From positions 186,001 through 250,000 of the forward strand of contig JAGYXB010000791.1 of NCBI GenBank assembly GCA_022495005.1: DNA of 64,000 nt, read 5' to 3'. Source of the DNA: Rhyacophila brunnea. Its lineage: Eukaryota; Arthropoda; Insecta; Trichoptera; Rhyacophilidae. Shown here one piece after another: positions 1 to 12,337 of the stretch. Numbering within the stretch: position 1 is the stretch's first letter; each line of letters begins with the position of its first letter. The notes beneath the pieces were generated by a model. The model did not search any database, was not told the DNA's origin, and worked only from the letters and a program-made list of their open reading frames with translations. Made by a program: the position numbers and the translations under genes.

Positions 1-2221
1 ACTAAGCCCATATTATTATAAATTACACTAGCATGTACCTATACTTTTAAGTTTTTTTTTTTAATATGTACAGGTATAAATAATCTAATGCATTTAAGTT
101 TTGTACTATGTATTCCATTTGAGTCGTTTTTTGCGACCCGGTTTTTGACTTACGGCATCTTCAGGCACTATGCGCACTCATCAATGGTAAATAAACACTG
201 TCAATAAATGCAGTTAATTATATCTTATATAATAAAATTAATACAACAAAGTAGGTACCTACCTATTGAGTCAAGATTACCTACATATTGCCTGAAGATG
301 TCGAATGCAGAGATGCAGAATTCCTCCAAGACCACACGGCGTTACTTTTAGTGAAACAAAATCTGTAGACACGTCCACGCTCGCATGTTTGTTTGTGCGT
401 TTGCATACGTTTTCTATTCGTGGCGAAATACAAAAAAAATGCACATTTGTTTAAAATAGTATCTATGAATTGTTTTTATACAAATGTTTGCAAACAATTG
501 ATATGCAACTTTAAAACTGTTTATATAATGTTTTTTATTTATCTTGATTTGGGACTTGGCATAACTCGGCACATGATGGCGGTTCCACAACGTTTTTAGT
601 ATTGGTGAATTTGTAATCATGTAAGAATTATTGCACCATCCATTCTGCCCTGAGAGAAGCTGAAGATCGAGAAGGATGGAAAGTCTTGGTCGCTCAAAGG
701 AAGACGAAATTCAAATTTGGTCACGATCCTCAGCCATGAGTGTACGACCAAGAAGAAGAAGAATTATTGAGATCTTGACTACACTCGCCTACATAAACAA
801 GTGTATATTTATAAAGTGTTCATTTTATTATACATGCAAAGCTAAATATGGAAAATATTATGTAAATAAACATAAATAATTTACATAGCCCGACAGTCAC
901 TAGATCAAAATTGATAAAGGTTTATGTATATAATTCCCCACACAGAAGCGGGTTTTATTTGTATATGTAAAAATCCCGTATTTCACAAAAACAGTGAATT
1001 CTCAGCATACCTATAAGATTAACCGAACCAGAAAAAATTCCGAACTACTAAAAAAAACAATAAGAATTGAAAACTTTGAAATGTTTAGTAACGCACAAGC
1101 GCTTTTTTTGAAACGTTAATAATAATATTATATAAAATCTGGTAAAAATTAATTATACATTATTTTATTCAGAATTAAATAATATAATAAAATAATAAAA
1201 GGTTTCACAGCGCTGACCGCGTATGGTTTTGACAAGAAACATGACACCTGAAGTAATAAATTAATAAGAAAGTTATTAGTTGCTGAGTAAGAAATCGGCA
1301 TTATTATTATTATACCCATAACAAAATTATTTTGTCACCAGCAATATAATAATAATAATAATATTTCATTTTATGTTCTGCATAATTAAAAAAATAGAAT
1401 GGAGCAGGAATAACGTAATTATAGTAGGTATGTATTTGTATTTAGTTAAAAATAAACATTTCCGATTTCAAAATTACAATATTTTGGACGTACCTGCTAT
1501 AATACCTATAGACTTTTTTATATCTTACATAGTGCGCGGACCAAGAGCATACGCCAAATAGTTCGTCCGGCAAAGAAGCTTGGTTACCTACGAGGAATGG
1601 TTATCAGCCATTCGCCGAATTCATTGGAACCTTGCTCTGTTACGTATTGTGTACCTTGTTAATATCAAAATCAAGGTTAATGTGCATTTTAAATCTAAAA
1701 CTATCGTAAATAAATTTCATCAGTGTACCTATATCAGTTGCGGGTTTAGAGACTTGATAAAGAATACTACCAACGTACCTAATAACAATAACAACGTATC
1801 TATTTCCCTATCCAATTATAATTGAAGATGACAGTGATGCCACATAATATTGGTGGTTTATTTTTTATATGTACACGTACGTGTGAGTTGGATGAATTCT
1901 GCATCTCTGCATTTGACATCTTCAGGCAATATGTAGGTAATCTTGACTCAATAGGTAGGTACCTACTTTGTTGTATTAATTTTATTATATAAGATATAAT
2001 TAACTGCATTTATTGACAGTGTTTATTTATCATTGATGAGTGCGCATAGTGCCTGAAGATGCCATAAGTCAAAAACCGGGTCGCAAAAAACGACTCAAAT
2101 GGAATACATAGTACAAAACTTAAATGCATTAGATTATTTATACCTGTACATATTAAAAAAAAAAAAAAAACTTAAAAGTATAGGTACATGCTAGTGTAAT
2201 TTATAATAATATGGGCTTAGT
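1..2221. mobile_element. DNA element with long (~335 bp) terminal inverted repeats
   Basis: Positions 1-337 reappear as reverse complement at 1888-2221 with only a few mismatches, including the T-rich stretch near 50-62 and the motif GCCTGAAGATG. The near identity of the arms points to a recent insertion or gene conversion. The interior (338-1887) is AT-rich and has no transposase-like frame. It does contain a short LINE tail. The left end coincides with the window edge, so the true boundary and target duplication cannot be seen. I cannot assign it to a superfamily; a non-autonomous or fold-back DNA transposon is the best description. Confidence 0.8.
625..775 (+). pseudogene. LINE 3'-terminal fragment (C-terminus of a reverse transcriptase ORF)
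   Basis: One frame reads ALREAEDREGWKVLVAQR and ends HDPQP-stop at about 740, followed by a purine-rich AAGAAGAAGAAG tail. This layout (a charged AEDREGW segment, a DPQP-like end, then a short A/G-rich tail) is typical of the extreme C-terminus of non-LTR retrotransposon ORF2. It is a heavily 5'-truncated copy lying inside the inverted-repeat element. Its clade cannot be decided from so few residues. Confidence 0.55.
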
Positions 2222-2573
2222 AGGTATTTTCCTTCAAATAAAAATGAATAGCAAACTAAGACGCGCGTAAAACACAAACTATTTTGTGATCCAAAAGATT
2301 CATAGCAGCGGCTACCTAACGCTACCAATTGCAGACGTTTTTTGAAGTCGGGGAAAGGAAGGGCGAGGGGAACAGTCAATTTTGTTTGACACCGCTAGCT
2401 AGCCGCTCGAAACGCTGCAAATTCGACGAGCGGCCAGACTGTCTACCGCTCACTCTCCGCGCTTTCATGGTGGTCCCCATACATTTTTTGGCTCCGCTCG
2501 ACCTGGCCGCCCCTACGAGGCCCACAGGCTAAGTCATCCGTTGTTGCCAATTAAAATTTTAAATTTTGTGCAT
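2222..2573. other. Interval without recognised gene
   Basis: This stretch is GC-richer than its surroundings around 2390-2520. The overlapping short frames on both strands have no family resemblance I can recognise. There are no clear splice signals or repeats shared with the rest of the window. Confidence 0.5.
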
Positions 2574-2770
2574 AATCACATAAGTCAGACTTATGTGTTT
2601 TTATACCCCGCTTTTCAGAGGGAAATAACTTATGTGGTTTTGTTTATTTGTATTATAACGCCATAATAACAGCATTTGACTTATGTGTTTATACAAAAGT
2701 GTGCGGAATCACTTTGACTTATAGAATCAGTAAAAACCGAAAAATTGAATTTTTTGACTTATGTGGTTTT
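2574..2770. repeat. Short inverted-repeat (MITE-like) segment
   Basis: AATCACATAAGTC at the left is mirrored by GACTTATGTGGTT at the right. The motif ACTTATGTG recurs four times inside, and a local palindrome CACATAAGTCAGACTTATGTG-type core lies at 2577-2597. No target duplication is obvious, so it is only a candidate MITE. Confidence 0.4.
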
Positions 2771-2785
2771 ACACCCCGGCCATAG

Positions 2786-3502
2786 ATATTTTAGATGCCA
2801 AAAATAGTAATTATTAATACCTATCATTTTTAATATTATTACCTCCAATCCATCATCGAATTTTGACCAATAGGTATTAAATTCGTACACTTACCTATAT
2901 AAATATTGAAAGCAAAACTCCCAGCCATACAATGTACCTAATACCTAGAATTGCTGATTTGAGATTATTTTGAAAAAATATGTATTTGTGTACCTAGTTC
3001 AAATATTTCAAAATATGTACCTACAAGCAAAGAAATGCAGAAGGTAATAATAATTCCAAGAAATTCACAGCCCCTTCCCAAAGCATGTACCTAGAAAAGG
3101 TCTGAAATATGAGACCTGAGGTACCTACCTACAAGCCAGGTACATATGCCAGAGGCTGTTTTTGTCATTTTTCAGAGATAGAATAATTGTGAATTGTTTG
3201 TTGTGTATTATTACTACCTACTCTGCCCTACCAGCCCCTAATAGGGTCATTCGGTTTTTGGTCTCTACTCTCTGCAGACGTCGGCCGCTGGCGTCACCCG
3301 CCATTTAAATTTTTTTTTTTTAAATATTTTCTACGCTGTACTACTTGACTGTAAATGTGTTCCGAAAAATAAACGCCTATAATTCCGCGTTGTCAATCAA
3401 CATAAGCAGAAGCCAGCAGACGATATCACCATGACATGACCTTGCTTCATCAGGGGGGTCCAGCGCATCATCCTACACCCCCCCCCCCTTTCGGAGGTGA
3501 CA
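2786..3502 (+). repeat. Dispersed LTR-like repeat, copy 1
   Basis: About 715 bp are shared in the same orientation with 24438-25145. Both copies start ATATTTTAGATGCC and end TTTCGGAGGTGACA. Shared landmarks include CTACCAGCCCCTAATAGGG, a T-run, CTGTACTACTTGACTG, an AATAAACGCC polyadenylation-like motif and a C-rich stretch near the end. A poly(A) signal followed by a terminal ...ACA is suggestive of an LTR. No internal retrotransposon coding region, primer site or flanking duplication was found, so solo LTR is an inference. Confidence 0.6.
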
Positions 3503-3504
3503 GT

Positions 3505-3654
3505 AGGTATGGCATTTGCATCTTTATGCTATGCATACTTGGACTAGGACTTTCATCTCTCTGCCACTAATAGATAAAGCCTTTAGCATGACGATTCTTA
3601 AAAAAAACTTATTTTCCACAAAAACGGAGTTGCATCCGTCTGCCTCTGAGGTAC
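3505..3654 (-). repeat. Dispersed repeat fragment shared with 12338-12480
   Basis: The reverse complement of this segment matches 12338-12480 over about 145 bp. Shared landmarks are GAGGCAGACGGATGCAACTCC, TAAAGGCTTTATCTATTAG and GAGATGAAAGTCCTAG. It abuts the LTR-like repeat on the left and an RTE-tail repeat on the right, so it is either an insertion or a breakpoint fragment. It is non-coding. Confidence 0.6.
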
Positions 3655-4005
3655 AGATATAGTTTCCCGGTGCGGGACATTCATATCGAAACAAATGTTG
3701 ATAAATAATGAAGCAATGCATATATCTGAGAGGAATAGAACAATTCTGATAAGAATATGAATTTGTAGGACCCAAAGGTCAGCTTAGAGAGGCCTTCATC
3801 CAGCAGTGGATTGACAGAGATTGATAATGATAATGACGATATAAATAGGTAGGTATATAAAATCACAAATTTTGAAAAATGTACCAATTATTATGACCAA
3901 AAAGAGTAGAATCACGTTGGGATAACCTTCATCCAACAGTGGATTAATCTGGGTTGATGATAATGACGATATGAATAGGTAGATTATAATATCAGCAATT
4001 TTGAT
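3655..4005 (+). repeat. RTE-tail-derived dispersed repeat, copy A
   Basis: This segment is the reverse complement of 55655-56004 along its length. Both start ATATAGTTTCCCGGTGCGGG and continue through two blocks of the form CCTTCATCCARCAGTGGATT followed by GATGATAATGACGATAT. The CATCCAGCAGTGG plus GATGAT block matches the 3' end of the RTE-like LINE at 13690-13745, so the repeat probably derives from such 3' ends. Confidence 0.7.
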
Positions 4006-5124
4006 AAACATAGCGCTCACGATCCACCAGCTGTTACGTACCACAGAGTACATTAAAGATGCACTCAACCATCGCAAATCCACTATAAGACTGTTCCTGG
4101 ACATAGCGAAGGCCTTCGACAAGGTGTGGATCGAGGAATTGATCGTCAAACTCTCCAGAGAAGAAGTAGACCTACCGATGATCAAGATCCTTAAATCCTT
4201 CCTAACCAGAAGACAATTTTCGGTAAAATATCATGGAACCAAATCCTCCATTAGGTTCACCAAAGCAGGAGTCCCTCAAGGATCTGTACTAGCGCCCATA
4301 CTTTACAACCTATATACCAGAGACATACCCATTCCAACAAACAACTCCGCAAGATCCTGCATAGTCGCACAGTACGCAGATGATATCGCGATATTAGCTA
4401 GATCGATCCAACATAACCATACCACGAAACTAGTTCAGCTAGCCGCTAACGAGATAGCAGACTGGTGCGCCAAGTGGCGTATCAAAATAAATGCCGGCAA
4501 AAGCGCAGCAATCATATTCTGCCATAGACACGATAGACTCTGCAAACGCAGAAATAGCCTCGTCATGGGCAAGAAGACAATCCCGTGGTCAAGCTCAGTT
4601 AAATACCTAGGACTACATTTAGATAAAAAATCTTTCATTCTTCAAACATATCAACGAAAAAGATAGAGAAGCTAGAATTAATAGTCAAAATCAGATTACT
4701 CCCAATGTTAGGTAGCCGCAGCAAAGTCTCAACGAGAGGCAAACTGCTTTTATACTCAGCAATAATTAGACCGATAATGACGTACGCGTGCTTCATATGG
4801 GCACACGGCAGCCCAAAGCTCATCGAGAAACTTCAAAAAGTACAAAACGTAGTCCTAAGAACAATCACAGGAGCCCCGAACTTCGTCCGAGGAACAACCC
4901 TGCACAGAGACCTAGAAGTAGAAATGCTAGAAGAGCACATCAAAAAGCTAGCCACTAAATTCTTTGCGTCGATGGACAACCATCCAAATCCAACGATTAA
5001 AAATCTAAAATACTACGACGAAAACATCATGGTACACGACAGACCCAGGACCATTCTTAGGAGATTTCAGGTTGGAACCAACAAGAAAAAACAGTTACGA
5101 CCGAGAAAAAGAAAACAAAACTAA
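4006..5124 (+). pseudogene. Jockey-like LINE reverse transcriptase, 5'-truncated and frameshifted
   Basis: This is part of the ORF2 reverse transcriptase of a non-LTR retrotransposon. The first frame (to 4666) shows FLDIAKAFDKVW, then GVPQGSVLAPILYN, then the catalytic QYADDIAIL motif and WRIKINAGKS. A frameshift near 4640-4660 moves reading to 4705-5124, which carries the thumb/C-terminal part with SKVSTRGKLLLYSAIIRP, a segment ending in ITGAPNFVRGTTLH, and a basic C-terminus. The N-terminal endonuclease and first ORF are absent; the repeat at 3655-4005 abuts the 5' break. The motif order and spacing fit the Jockey clade. It is a relic copy and is not expected to be active. Confidence 0.85.
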
Positions 5125-6710
5125 TTGCCATTTCTGATTCCATATCCAAAGCTGCCTCTCTGTTTTCAGTCCTAAGCTGCCAAGACCCGCCTAACTCAGA
5201 CCACAATCTGCCCTCAAACCCAGAGTCGTGCGATCGAGGGTCTCACCAGCGCACGAGGACGGAAGACTAGAGGGGAGCAAACAAAGATCCAAGAGGGACC
5301 GCAACTCTCGAGCCATAACCATAACTTGTTTCCATTTCAGATCAAACTCACAGCGGCAGGGTTTTTGGCCTAGGTGTCTCACAAACACTCTCGGAGTTTT
5401 TCACCCCACCGCGGCTCAAATTTTGATGAGAAAACAACGGGCTTAAAAAGTCCCGAATGGGTTCGAAATTCGAATAGGTATCGTTATTTTCTTCTTCTTT
5501 CTTCAGATTTGCTTGGAGCTGATGAGGTCGAAGCCCTTGGAACTAGCGTGACTGGCCTTTGGAACTGGCGTGATTGGCGAGCTGGCATGAAACTGGAACG
5601 ATGGATGAGCTAACACGGCTGACTCTCAAAGACGAACTTCTCCCCGTGCCTAGATCCATGATGTCTGGAACAACGCCCTGAAGCTAAACTCAAACTCCTC
5701 CTCCCTCGAAGTCGACAAAAATGATGTCAAAATGCCGGAGGGTCATCAACGGAGGATAATCGGCTGAGGGGTGAACGGTGCGGACAACGATAGCGGCGGT
5801 CCGGGCGGCGGCTCGAGTTAGAATGACTGGAAGAATTATTAAAATTTTTATCTAAAAACTTTATTAAAACAACACCCCTTGCACTAGAGAGGACAGAAAC
5901 CCCGAGTAATTATATTCAACTTGCCGGCGACAACAACCGAAAAAGAGCTCCAGGAAGCGATATTCAAGTCCACAAAGGACAAATCGGGCCTTTTTGAAGC
6001 AGACTCAGCCTTAAGGCAGGTCCAAAGGGCCCATAAAAATGCCATTTTATTGCATTTGTCCCACCCATTGTAAGGCATGCCTTGATTGCTGATGATCGTT
6101 TTATATGACTAAAAATAATGAAACTTGAAATGATATTTTATATTTTACTGGTTTACACATTTCAAATATTCAGAAGAAATATAAAATTGAACACTATAAA
6201 GTACCTGCATATCCACTACATAATATCCATCCGTTTTATCTTAATTTTAACGTAAAATTAAATCTTATTAATCTAGTGGCTTCTTTTCAAAATCTAGATA
6301 GAATATAACTAATTTTTCTAAATACAGTTTCCGTATTAATATTTTTTTTGAAATAAATCATTCCAAATTCTTTTCTGTAGGTATTGAAACCATTTCATTA
6401 GCTGAATTGGAACTATTTTATCTCACATTTTAAATATTTTACTAAAGTAGTTTTTGAAACATCCTATTTGAATCATCGAGTTTTGGATGCCATTTTATTC
6501 ATTACCTTAAAATCTATCTAGTTATCCGGGTGAGAGTTTCAAATTGCATTGAATCTCGTCAGGAAATCATTTTAAATATTTGGGTCACTTACAAAAACCA
6601 CTCCATATGCGAACTTTTTTCTTCAGTGTATAGCCTTTATATTTATAATTGGAGCTCCAGGGCTAGGCCCCCTATCTCCTTCATCTTAAGTGTTGGCTTT
6701 TTTGTAGGCT
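5125..6710. other. Interval without gene; probable LINE 3' flank on the left
   Basis: The first few hundred bases follow directly on the LINE coding end and may be its 3' untranslated region, but no poly(A) tail or target duplication was found. From about 6080 onward the DNA is strongly AT-rich and featureless up to the hAT target duplication TGGACAGG at 6711-6718. Confidence 0.4.
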
Positions 6711-9221
6711 TGGACAGGCAGTGACGTCCCTAGACAAAATGCCGCCCCTAGGCAGCGTCAAAATGCCGCCCCATTTTTTTTATATCTAAGAAATGTGTTG
6801 TATCGATGCATTAATAACAAAATATATACCACTAAAACATACAAAATTAAATTTAGATATTAAAAGCGAATAAACATAATATTAGTTAGACACTTACCAA
6901 AATCACCAGAGTCTGAGATTCTATTTGTTGATATGTCTGACAAATTTGGTTTGCAGAGTACCATTTAGTAATAATACGCAGATGTATTATTTTCACACTA
7001 TTTTTCTATGCTATTATTGTACAACATGTAAACAAAATCATTTTCCTTATCATTCATTTAATATGAACATACTTTTAATCACAAATACACTATTAATTAA
7101 TTGTCTCAACACTCAACCGTTACAATAAACAAACTTTCCTGGCCTTTTTTGTAGCAAAGTCCGTAATTATGTCATCCAAATCTAATTTATATGCCATTTC
7201 TGCTTCAATAGACAATATTGCAAGTCCATTTAGCCTTTCTTCGGTCATCCTAGATAGGAGATAATTTTTAATAATTTTCAGTTTTGAAAAACTCCTCTCT
7301 GCGCTAGCCACCGTTATTGACATTGTCAATATTGTCCTAATTGAAGTGACCGTATTTGGATAGATTTCTTTCAAATTATTATCATAAATAAATTTTAATA
7401 CGTCATGTGGCGAAGACTTTTCAGTCACAAGTCTACACAGTAATTTTAACTCCTCACAAAGCTCCACTGCATCGACATCATATGTGCCGTTTGCAGTGAG
7501 TTTAATTTCTAAATTTTGACAATCTTCCAATAAATTTTAAGGAGTCTTTCTAATATTATACATAAATTTGAAAAATCTTCCGTGATATTTTAATTCCTCA
7601 AATCGATCTTCAATTGAATTTATAGCCTTATCTACTACCTGATTGAAAAACTCGACTTCAAATTTTTTTTCAGGGTTATGTAGAGGCGTTTCATCACAAC
7701 TCTCATACTCGAAATGTTTCGGTACTCTTCGTCTTCTGCAATCTGTTTCTTTGGGAAATTCTGCAGGTATTTCGAGGGCTTCTGCTAATTGGTGTGCGAT
7801 TATTTTCATTTGTACTAAGCCATTTTTTCTATAATTACGCAAAAAATTTAAAACAGCTTCAATGGAATCAAGCGCGCTGGCTATATTAAATTCTATCATT
7901 TGCAACTGTTTACTGACTGGATTTATAGAACTCAAAATATCATACCAAACTATGAGACAATTTATAAATTTAAAGTTGCATATATTTTTTGATAATGCGA
8001 TGGCATCATTTTTGGTCTGCAAACTATTTTCAGTGTGTGAATTTGCATGTTTCTCTTCAATATATAATAAGGCATCGTAAATTTCTACCAATTGGTATTT
8101 AATAGGCCTGATTGCTTCGATTCGGGACTCCCATCGCGTATCAGAAACTGCCTTTAATGTTAATGATGGTAAAAAATTTAAAAGTATATTCCATCTATCA
8201 GTAGATGCCGAGAAAAAAACATAAATCCTTTGGATTAACCCAAAAAATGATATCGCATCTAAGTTGCATTTTGCAGCATCATTTACCACTAAATTTAGCG
8301 TATGTGAGTTACAAGGTACATAAAATGCACGAGGATTTATGTCTCTAATATGCTTTTGGACACCATTCTTTTTTCCCCGCATATTCGCACCAATATCATA
8401 ACTTTGACCTCTCATGTTATGTATATTTATGTTTAAATTTTCTAGTTCTTCAACAATGCGTTTTGCTAATCCTGCTCCAGTTTTATCGTCAATTTCTATA
8501 AAACCTAAAAAATGCTCACGTACTTCCTCTGAGTGTTTTCGAACAAATCGTACTATAATCGACATCTGTTCTATATGTCCTATGTCAGGTGTACAATCTA
8601 ATATAAGAGAGAAATATTTTGCCTCATTTAACATATTAATAATGTCTGATTTGATTTTTTGCGACATTATGGCAATTAATTCATTTTGAATTCTTGGTCC
8701 AAGATAATGAGTAGTGCGGGGCTTACAGCTTATGGTTTTCAAATGTTCCTTAATAACATTATCAAATAGTCCAAAACATTCAATTAATTTTAAGAAATTT
8801 CCATTGTGCAGTGACGTGTTGATTGTGGACTTAGGTCCGCGTAAAGCCATATTCTGCACCGCCATGACTCGCAAAACTGCACATAATCGAGTTAAAATTG
8901 ACCGCCACCGTATAATTTCTTCATTGAAAAGTTTTTGTTGACAACAATCAATTGTTTTATTTAGCTTTAATCTGATTAGAATATCTTGCCAGATTGAAAA
9001 GTTTTCGTGGTGATTTTTTGACTTTTCGTGGGTTTGTATAGTTTGCGACAAGTTTTTCCTATCATAGCCAACTGATGATCCCATTCCAGTCTCACATTTT
9101 TTTTTTATTAAATATTATACAGCAAAAGCAATGCGCAGAATCATTTTTTACAGAATACACTAACCAAGTTCTTTCATATGTTTCGCCATTTTTCAACGTA
9201 CGTTCATAATATGCATTGGAA

Positions 9222-10124
9222 CCTGCGAAAAAAATGAGGAAATTACGTGCATCAATTGCAAAGGTAACCACGCGGCAAACAGCCAAAAATGCCCAAAGTG
9301 GCAAGAGGAAAAGAATTGCAAAGAAGCAATGAAAAAAATGAACATACCTTTCAAGGAAGCAAAAAAAAATATGTTAAATAATAGCCATGCTGACATATTA
9401 AAACAAAAAAAAATCGTAGGAAGAGATGAAAGCGAAACAATTCAAAAAACTAAGGAAAACAAAAAGAAAGAAGAAGCGGTGGTAGAAGCTTCAGGCTCAA
9501 CAATAATATCTACAGGTAGCAGCGTAAAGCCTACAAAAAATAAGAAAAATTCAAAGGGGAAGACAGAGGTTAACGCGATGGGAGAAATTATGAAAGTCTT
9601 GCTGAAAGGGGGAGACTGGCAGCAGATCATTAAACAACTAATAATTAAAGCAGTGGACTGGGTATGCAAACAATTCAAAGAAGGACACTTAAAGGAAATT
9701 CTAGGGGAGGTTCTGGAGCAAAATGGATAATAAAAAACAAATTAGGATTTTACAATGGAATGCCAGAAGTATGAAGCAAAAAAAGGATGATATAGAACTC
9801 TACTTAATAAGACAAAAATTTCAATAGCATTAATCTCAGAGACTTGGCTGAGGTCTGAATTAGACTATCTGAAATTCAATGATTACACGATGTATCGAAA
9901 ATACAGAAGGGATGGATACGGAGGAGAGCGATTCTGGTGCATAAAACACTGGCGTCTAAAGAAGAAAGAAAGAAAGGCGGAAGAGCTAGACAAAATAATT
10001 ATAAAGCCATTTAACAGAATAGGAGTGAGGACCTGATCGAAGGATCCCCTTCTAGAAGAGAAGAGGCGATATGACAGCGAGTCGCAGTCAAAGCCTCGGT
10101 GAAATCACAAAAAAAAAAAAAAAA
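9222..10124 (+). mobile_element. 5'-truncated, internally deleted LINE inserted in the hAT transposase
   Basis: A 14-bp duplication AATATGCATTGGAA (9208-9221, 10125-10138) flanks a segment ending in an A-run (10110-10126), the signature of target-primed reverse transcription. It opens inside ORF1 at a zinc knuckle (CINCKGNHAANSQKC) followed by a lysine-rich C-terminus ending at 9730. ORF2 starts at 9723, overlapping ORF1 by 8 bases, with the endonuclease start IRILQWNARSMKQKKDD and, after a frameshift, ALISETWLRSE. ORF2 then jumps after about 60 codons to a 3' untranslated region, so most of the endonuclease and all reverse transcriptase motifs are missing. The features fit a Jockey/I-type element. 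Confidence 0.9.
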
Positions 10125-10309
10125 AATATGCATTGGAAAACTTTCTATTGCACGTATTGATAGGATAATCAGCAAGTTTTTTCTGTATAGGTCCTTTTTT
10201 TAATATCATTATCCTTGTACTTTCATCAAGAAAACTTGGCCAAAAATGTGGATCATCAAAATTATTGTCTACTTTGTCTAAATAATCAAAATTATCGTCA
10301 TCTGAATTA

Positions 10310-11609
10310 CGAGGGTGGGTCAATAAGTCCTTAGAAAAGCCGACAGGTGGCGCGACTAGTACTGTAAGCGGTTTGTTTTCATGCAGCGGCACTACCGATT
10401 CAGTATGCTGCGAAGTTTCAATCAGATTGGTCGGGTTGTTGTGTGTTTCTCGTACATTTAAAAAAAAAATTTGCTTGTGGAAAATGGAAAAATGGAAAAT
10501 GGAGAAATTGAGTTTAGAGCTGTTATTAAACATTTTAATATAAAAGGGTTAACAGCAAAGGAAATAAAAAATGAGTTGGATTTAGTTCACGGCATATCTG
10601 CTCCTTCACTTGCAACTATTTATAACTGGTTAAATGAATTTAAACGTGGTCGTACATCAACAAAGGATGAACCACGCTCAGGACGTCCTGTAGAGGTGAC
10701 TACACCAGAAATGATCAATAAAATCCACGATATGGTGTTAAGTGACCGAAGATTAAAGTTGAGTGAGATAATTGAGGTTACAGGGATCTCAAAAGGTAGC
10801 GTCATTTCTATTTTACATGACAAATTGGGCATGAAAAATATTTCTGCAAGATGGGTGCCGCGTTTGCTCACAGTCGACAATAAACGCAATAGGGTGGTGG
10901 CCTCTAAAGCCCTGTTGTCGCTCATGCAACGCAATCCGGATAAATTTTTTCGTCGCTTTGTGACTGTAGATGAAACATGGATACACCACTATACTCCTGA
11001 GACGAAAGAACAGTCAAAGCAGTGGATTGCGAAGGCAAACCATGTCCAAAGAAGGCGAAAACCGTAAAATCAGCTGGTAAGGTTATGGCTACTGTATTTT
11101 GGGATGCACGTGGAATTATTTTCGTTGACTATTTGGAAAAGGAAAAACAATAACAGGGGATTATTATGCATCTTTATTGGACCAGCTAAAAAACAAAATT
11201 GAAGAAAAACGGCCTCATTTAAACAGGAAAAAAATCCTCTTTCATCAGGACAATGCCCGTGTTCACACATGTTTACGATCAATGGCTAAAATTGAAGAAT
11301 TGAAGTTCGAATTGGTTGACCACCCACCGTATTCGCCAGATTTAGCCCCCAGTGACTTTTTCCTTTTCCCAAACTTAAAAAAATGGCTAAGTGGACAACG
11401 TTTTTTTTCAAATGAAGAAGCCATCGATCGGACAAATGCTTATTTTGAGGACCTTCCGAAAACTTATTTTTCTGACGGTTTAAAAAAATTGAGAAACGTC
11501 TAACCAAGTGTATTGAGCTCCAAGGAGATTATGTTGAGAAATAAAAAAAAAATACAAAAATAAAAACTGTTTTAATGCTTTTTTCTAAGGAATTATTGAC
11601 CCACCCTCG
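10310..11609 (+). mobile_element. mariner transposon inserted in the hAT transposase
   Basis: The element is 1300 bp, with ends CGAGGGTGGGTCAATAAG and the near-mirror ATTGACCCACCCTCG. The TIRs are about 29 bp and are flanked by the TA duplication expected for mariner (10308-10309 and 11610-11611). Removing the element and one TA restores the hAT reading frame across the site. The transposase lies on the plus strand. Confidence 0.95.
10471..11544 (+). pseudogene. mariner transposase (D,D34D type), three frameshifts
   Basis: The N-terminal helix-turn-helix part begins near MENGEIEFRAVIKHFN, followed by GRPVEVTTPEMINKIHD and the linker WVPRLLTVDNKRNRV, a near match to the WVPHEL region of mariners. 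Catalytic motifs are FVTVDETWIHHYTPE (first Asp), ILFHQDNARVHTC (second Asp) and PPYSPDLAPSDFFLFPNL (third Asp). Single-base losses at about 11035-11050, about 11137-11145 and about 11493-11497 break the frame. The conserved C-terminal CIELQGDYVEK can still be read in another frame and ends at 11544. Length and motif spacing are normal for the family apart from these lesions. Confidence 0.92.
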
Positions 11610-11841
11610 TATTATCGTTGGCATCGTAATTCATATTCTCTTCTAGCGTTGTAGCATCTGATTCTTGAATTATTGGTTCTTTAGTTTTAGACGATAGGTA
11701 TTCTGCGCTGACTTTCTAATTTTGCGTTTCACTCTTGATAAAATAATTGTTAAGTGTACCTGTATTATTTGTAGCATTTGCCTCCTTTCGTTCTCTTATA
11801 TTTTTATACGCTGCTCCTGAAAGTCGTTGTCTTGCACTCAT

Positions 11842-12337
11842 GTTGATGATTTAAATAAACCACAAATCCACACTATTATCAGCAAAAGATATGTTTACAA
11901 AAAACGAATTAAAATAAGGTATTGTTATTCACAGCACAACAATTACTAAAAAATAGTAGTAAACTGATGATATTATAATCTAGGTAGGTATCTACTAGTG
12001 TAAATTTTTATTACAATTAGCTGGTACTTAACGTAAATACCCATTATATGCACGAATACTAGATTATGTCAAATATCAATTTTACAATAGGTACATCCAG
12101 CAACTTTTAAATCTCGCGGGTGACTGGCAAAAATGTTTGGATAAATTAAAAAATACGGATGTATATACCTATAAATCTCCACCATAATTTTTATTGTTTC
12201 GTTACCTACGTTGACATATTGGTATAAAATATTATTTTGTTTCAATAACTTCTTGGCTCATTGGCGCCATATAATTGGCTTTTGCGCAGCCACTGTTATG
12301 AAAGGAACTCTTTAATCTGAGTAAATGGCATTATATC
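11842..12337. other. hAT 5' non-coding region
   Basis: This lies upstream of the hAT transposase start codon and inside the element, so it is expected to hold the transposon promoter. It is AT-rich with no frame of note and no clear core promoter motif that I would defend. Confidence 0.4.

Larger units (their letters stand above)
7120..11841 (-). pseudogene. hAT transposase (ZMYM1-like, TTF zinc finger), interrupted
   Basis: Reading starts MSARQRLSGAAYKNIRERK at 11841. It passes a TAG after about 41 residues, is split by the mariner at a TA within codons for NDNNSDDD, and continues through DPHFWPSFLDES. It is split again by the LINE fragment within SNAYYERTLKNGE. The zinc-finger-like stretch YSVKNDSAHCFCCIIF follows. 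An A10 run at 9097-9106 gives a one-base frameshift. The core (7537-9084) contains FSLILDCTPDIGHIEQMS and a long helical region. A TAA at about 7538 separates the C-terminal dimerisation domain (7120-7530), with SVAERSFSKLK-like VASAERSFSKLKIIKNYL. This is the usual hAT domain order; it has two stops, one frameshift and two insertions, so it is dead. Confidence 0.9.

Noticed and set aside
9442..9678. Minus-strand frame opposite the LINE ORF1 tail
   Set aside because: It is antisense to a lysine-rich coding sequence, which automatically yields a hydrophobic, stop-poor frame.
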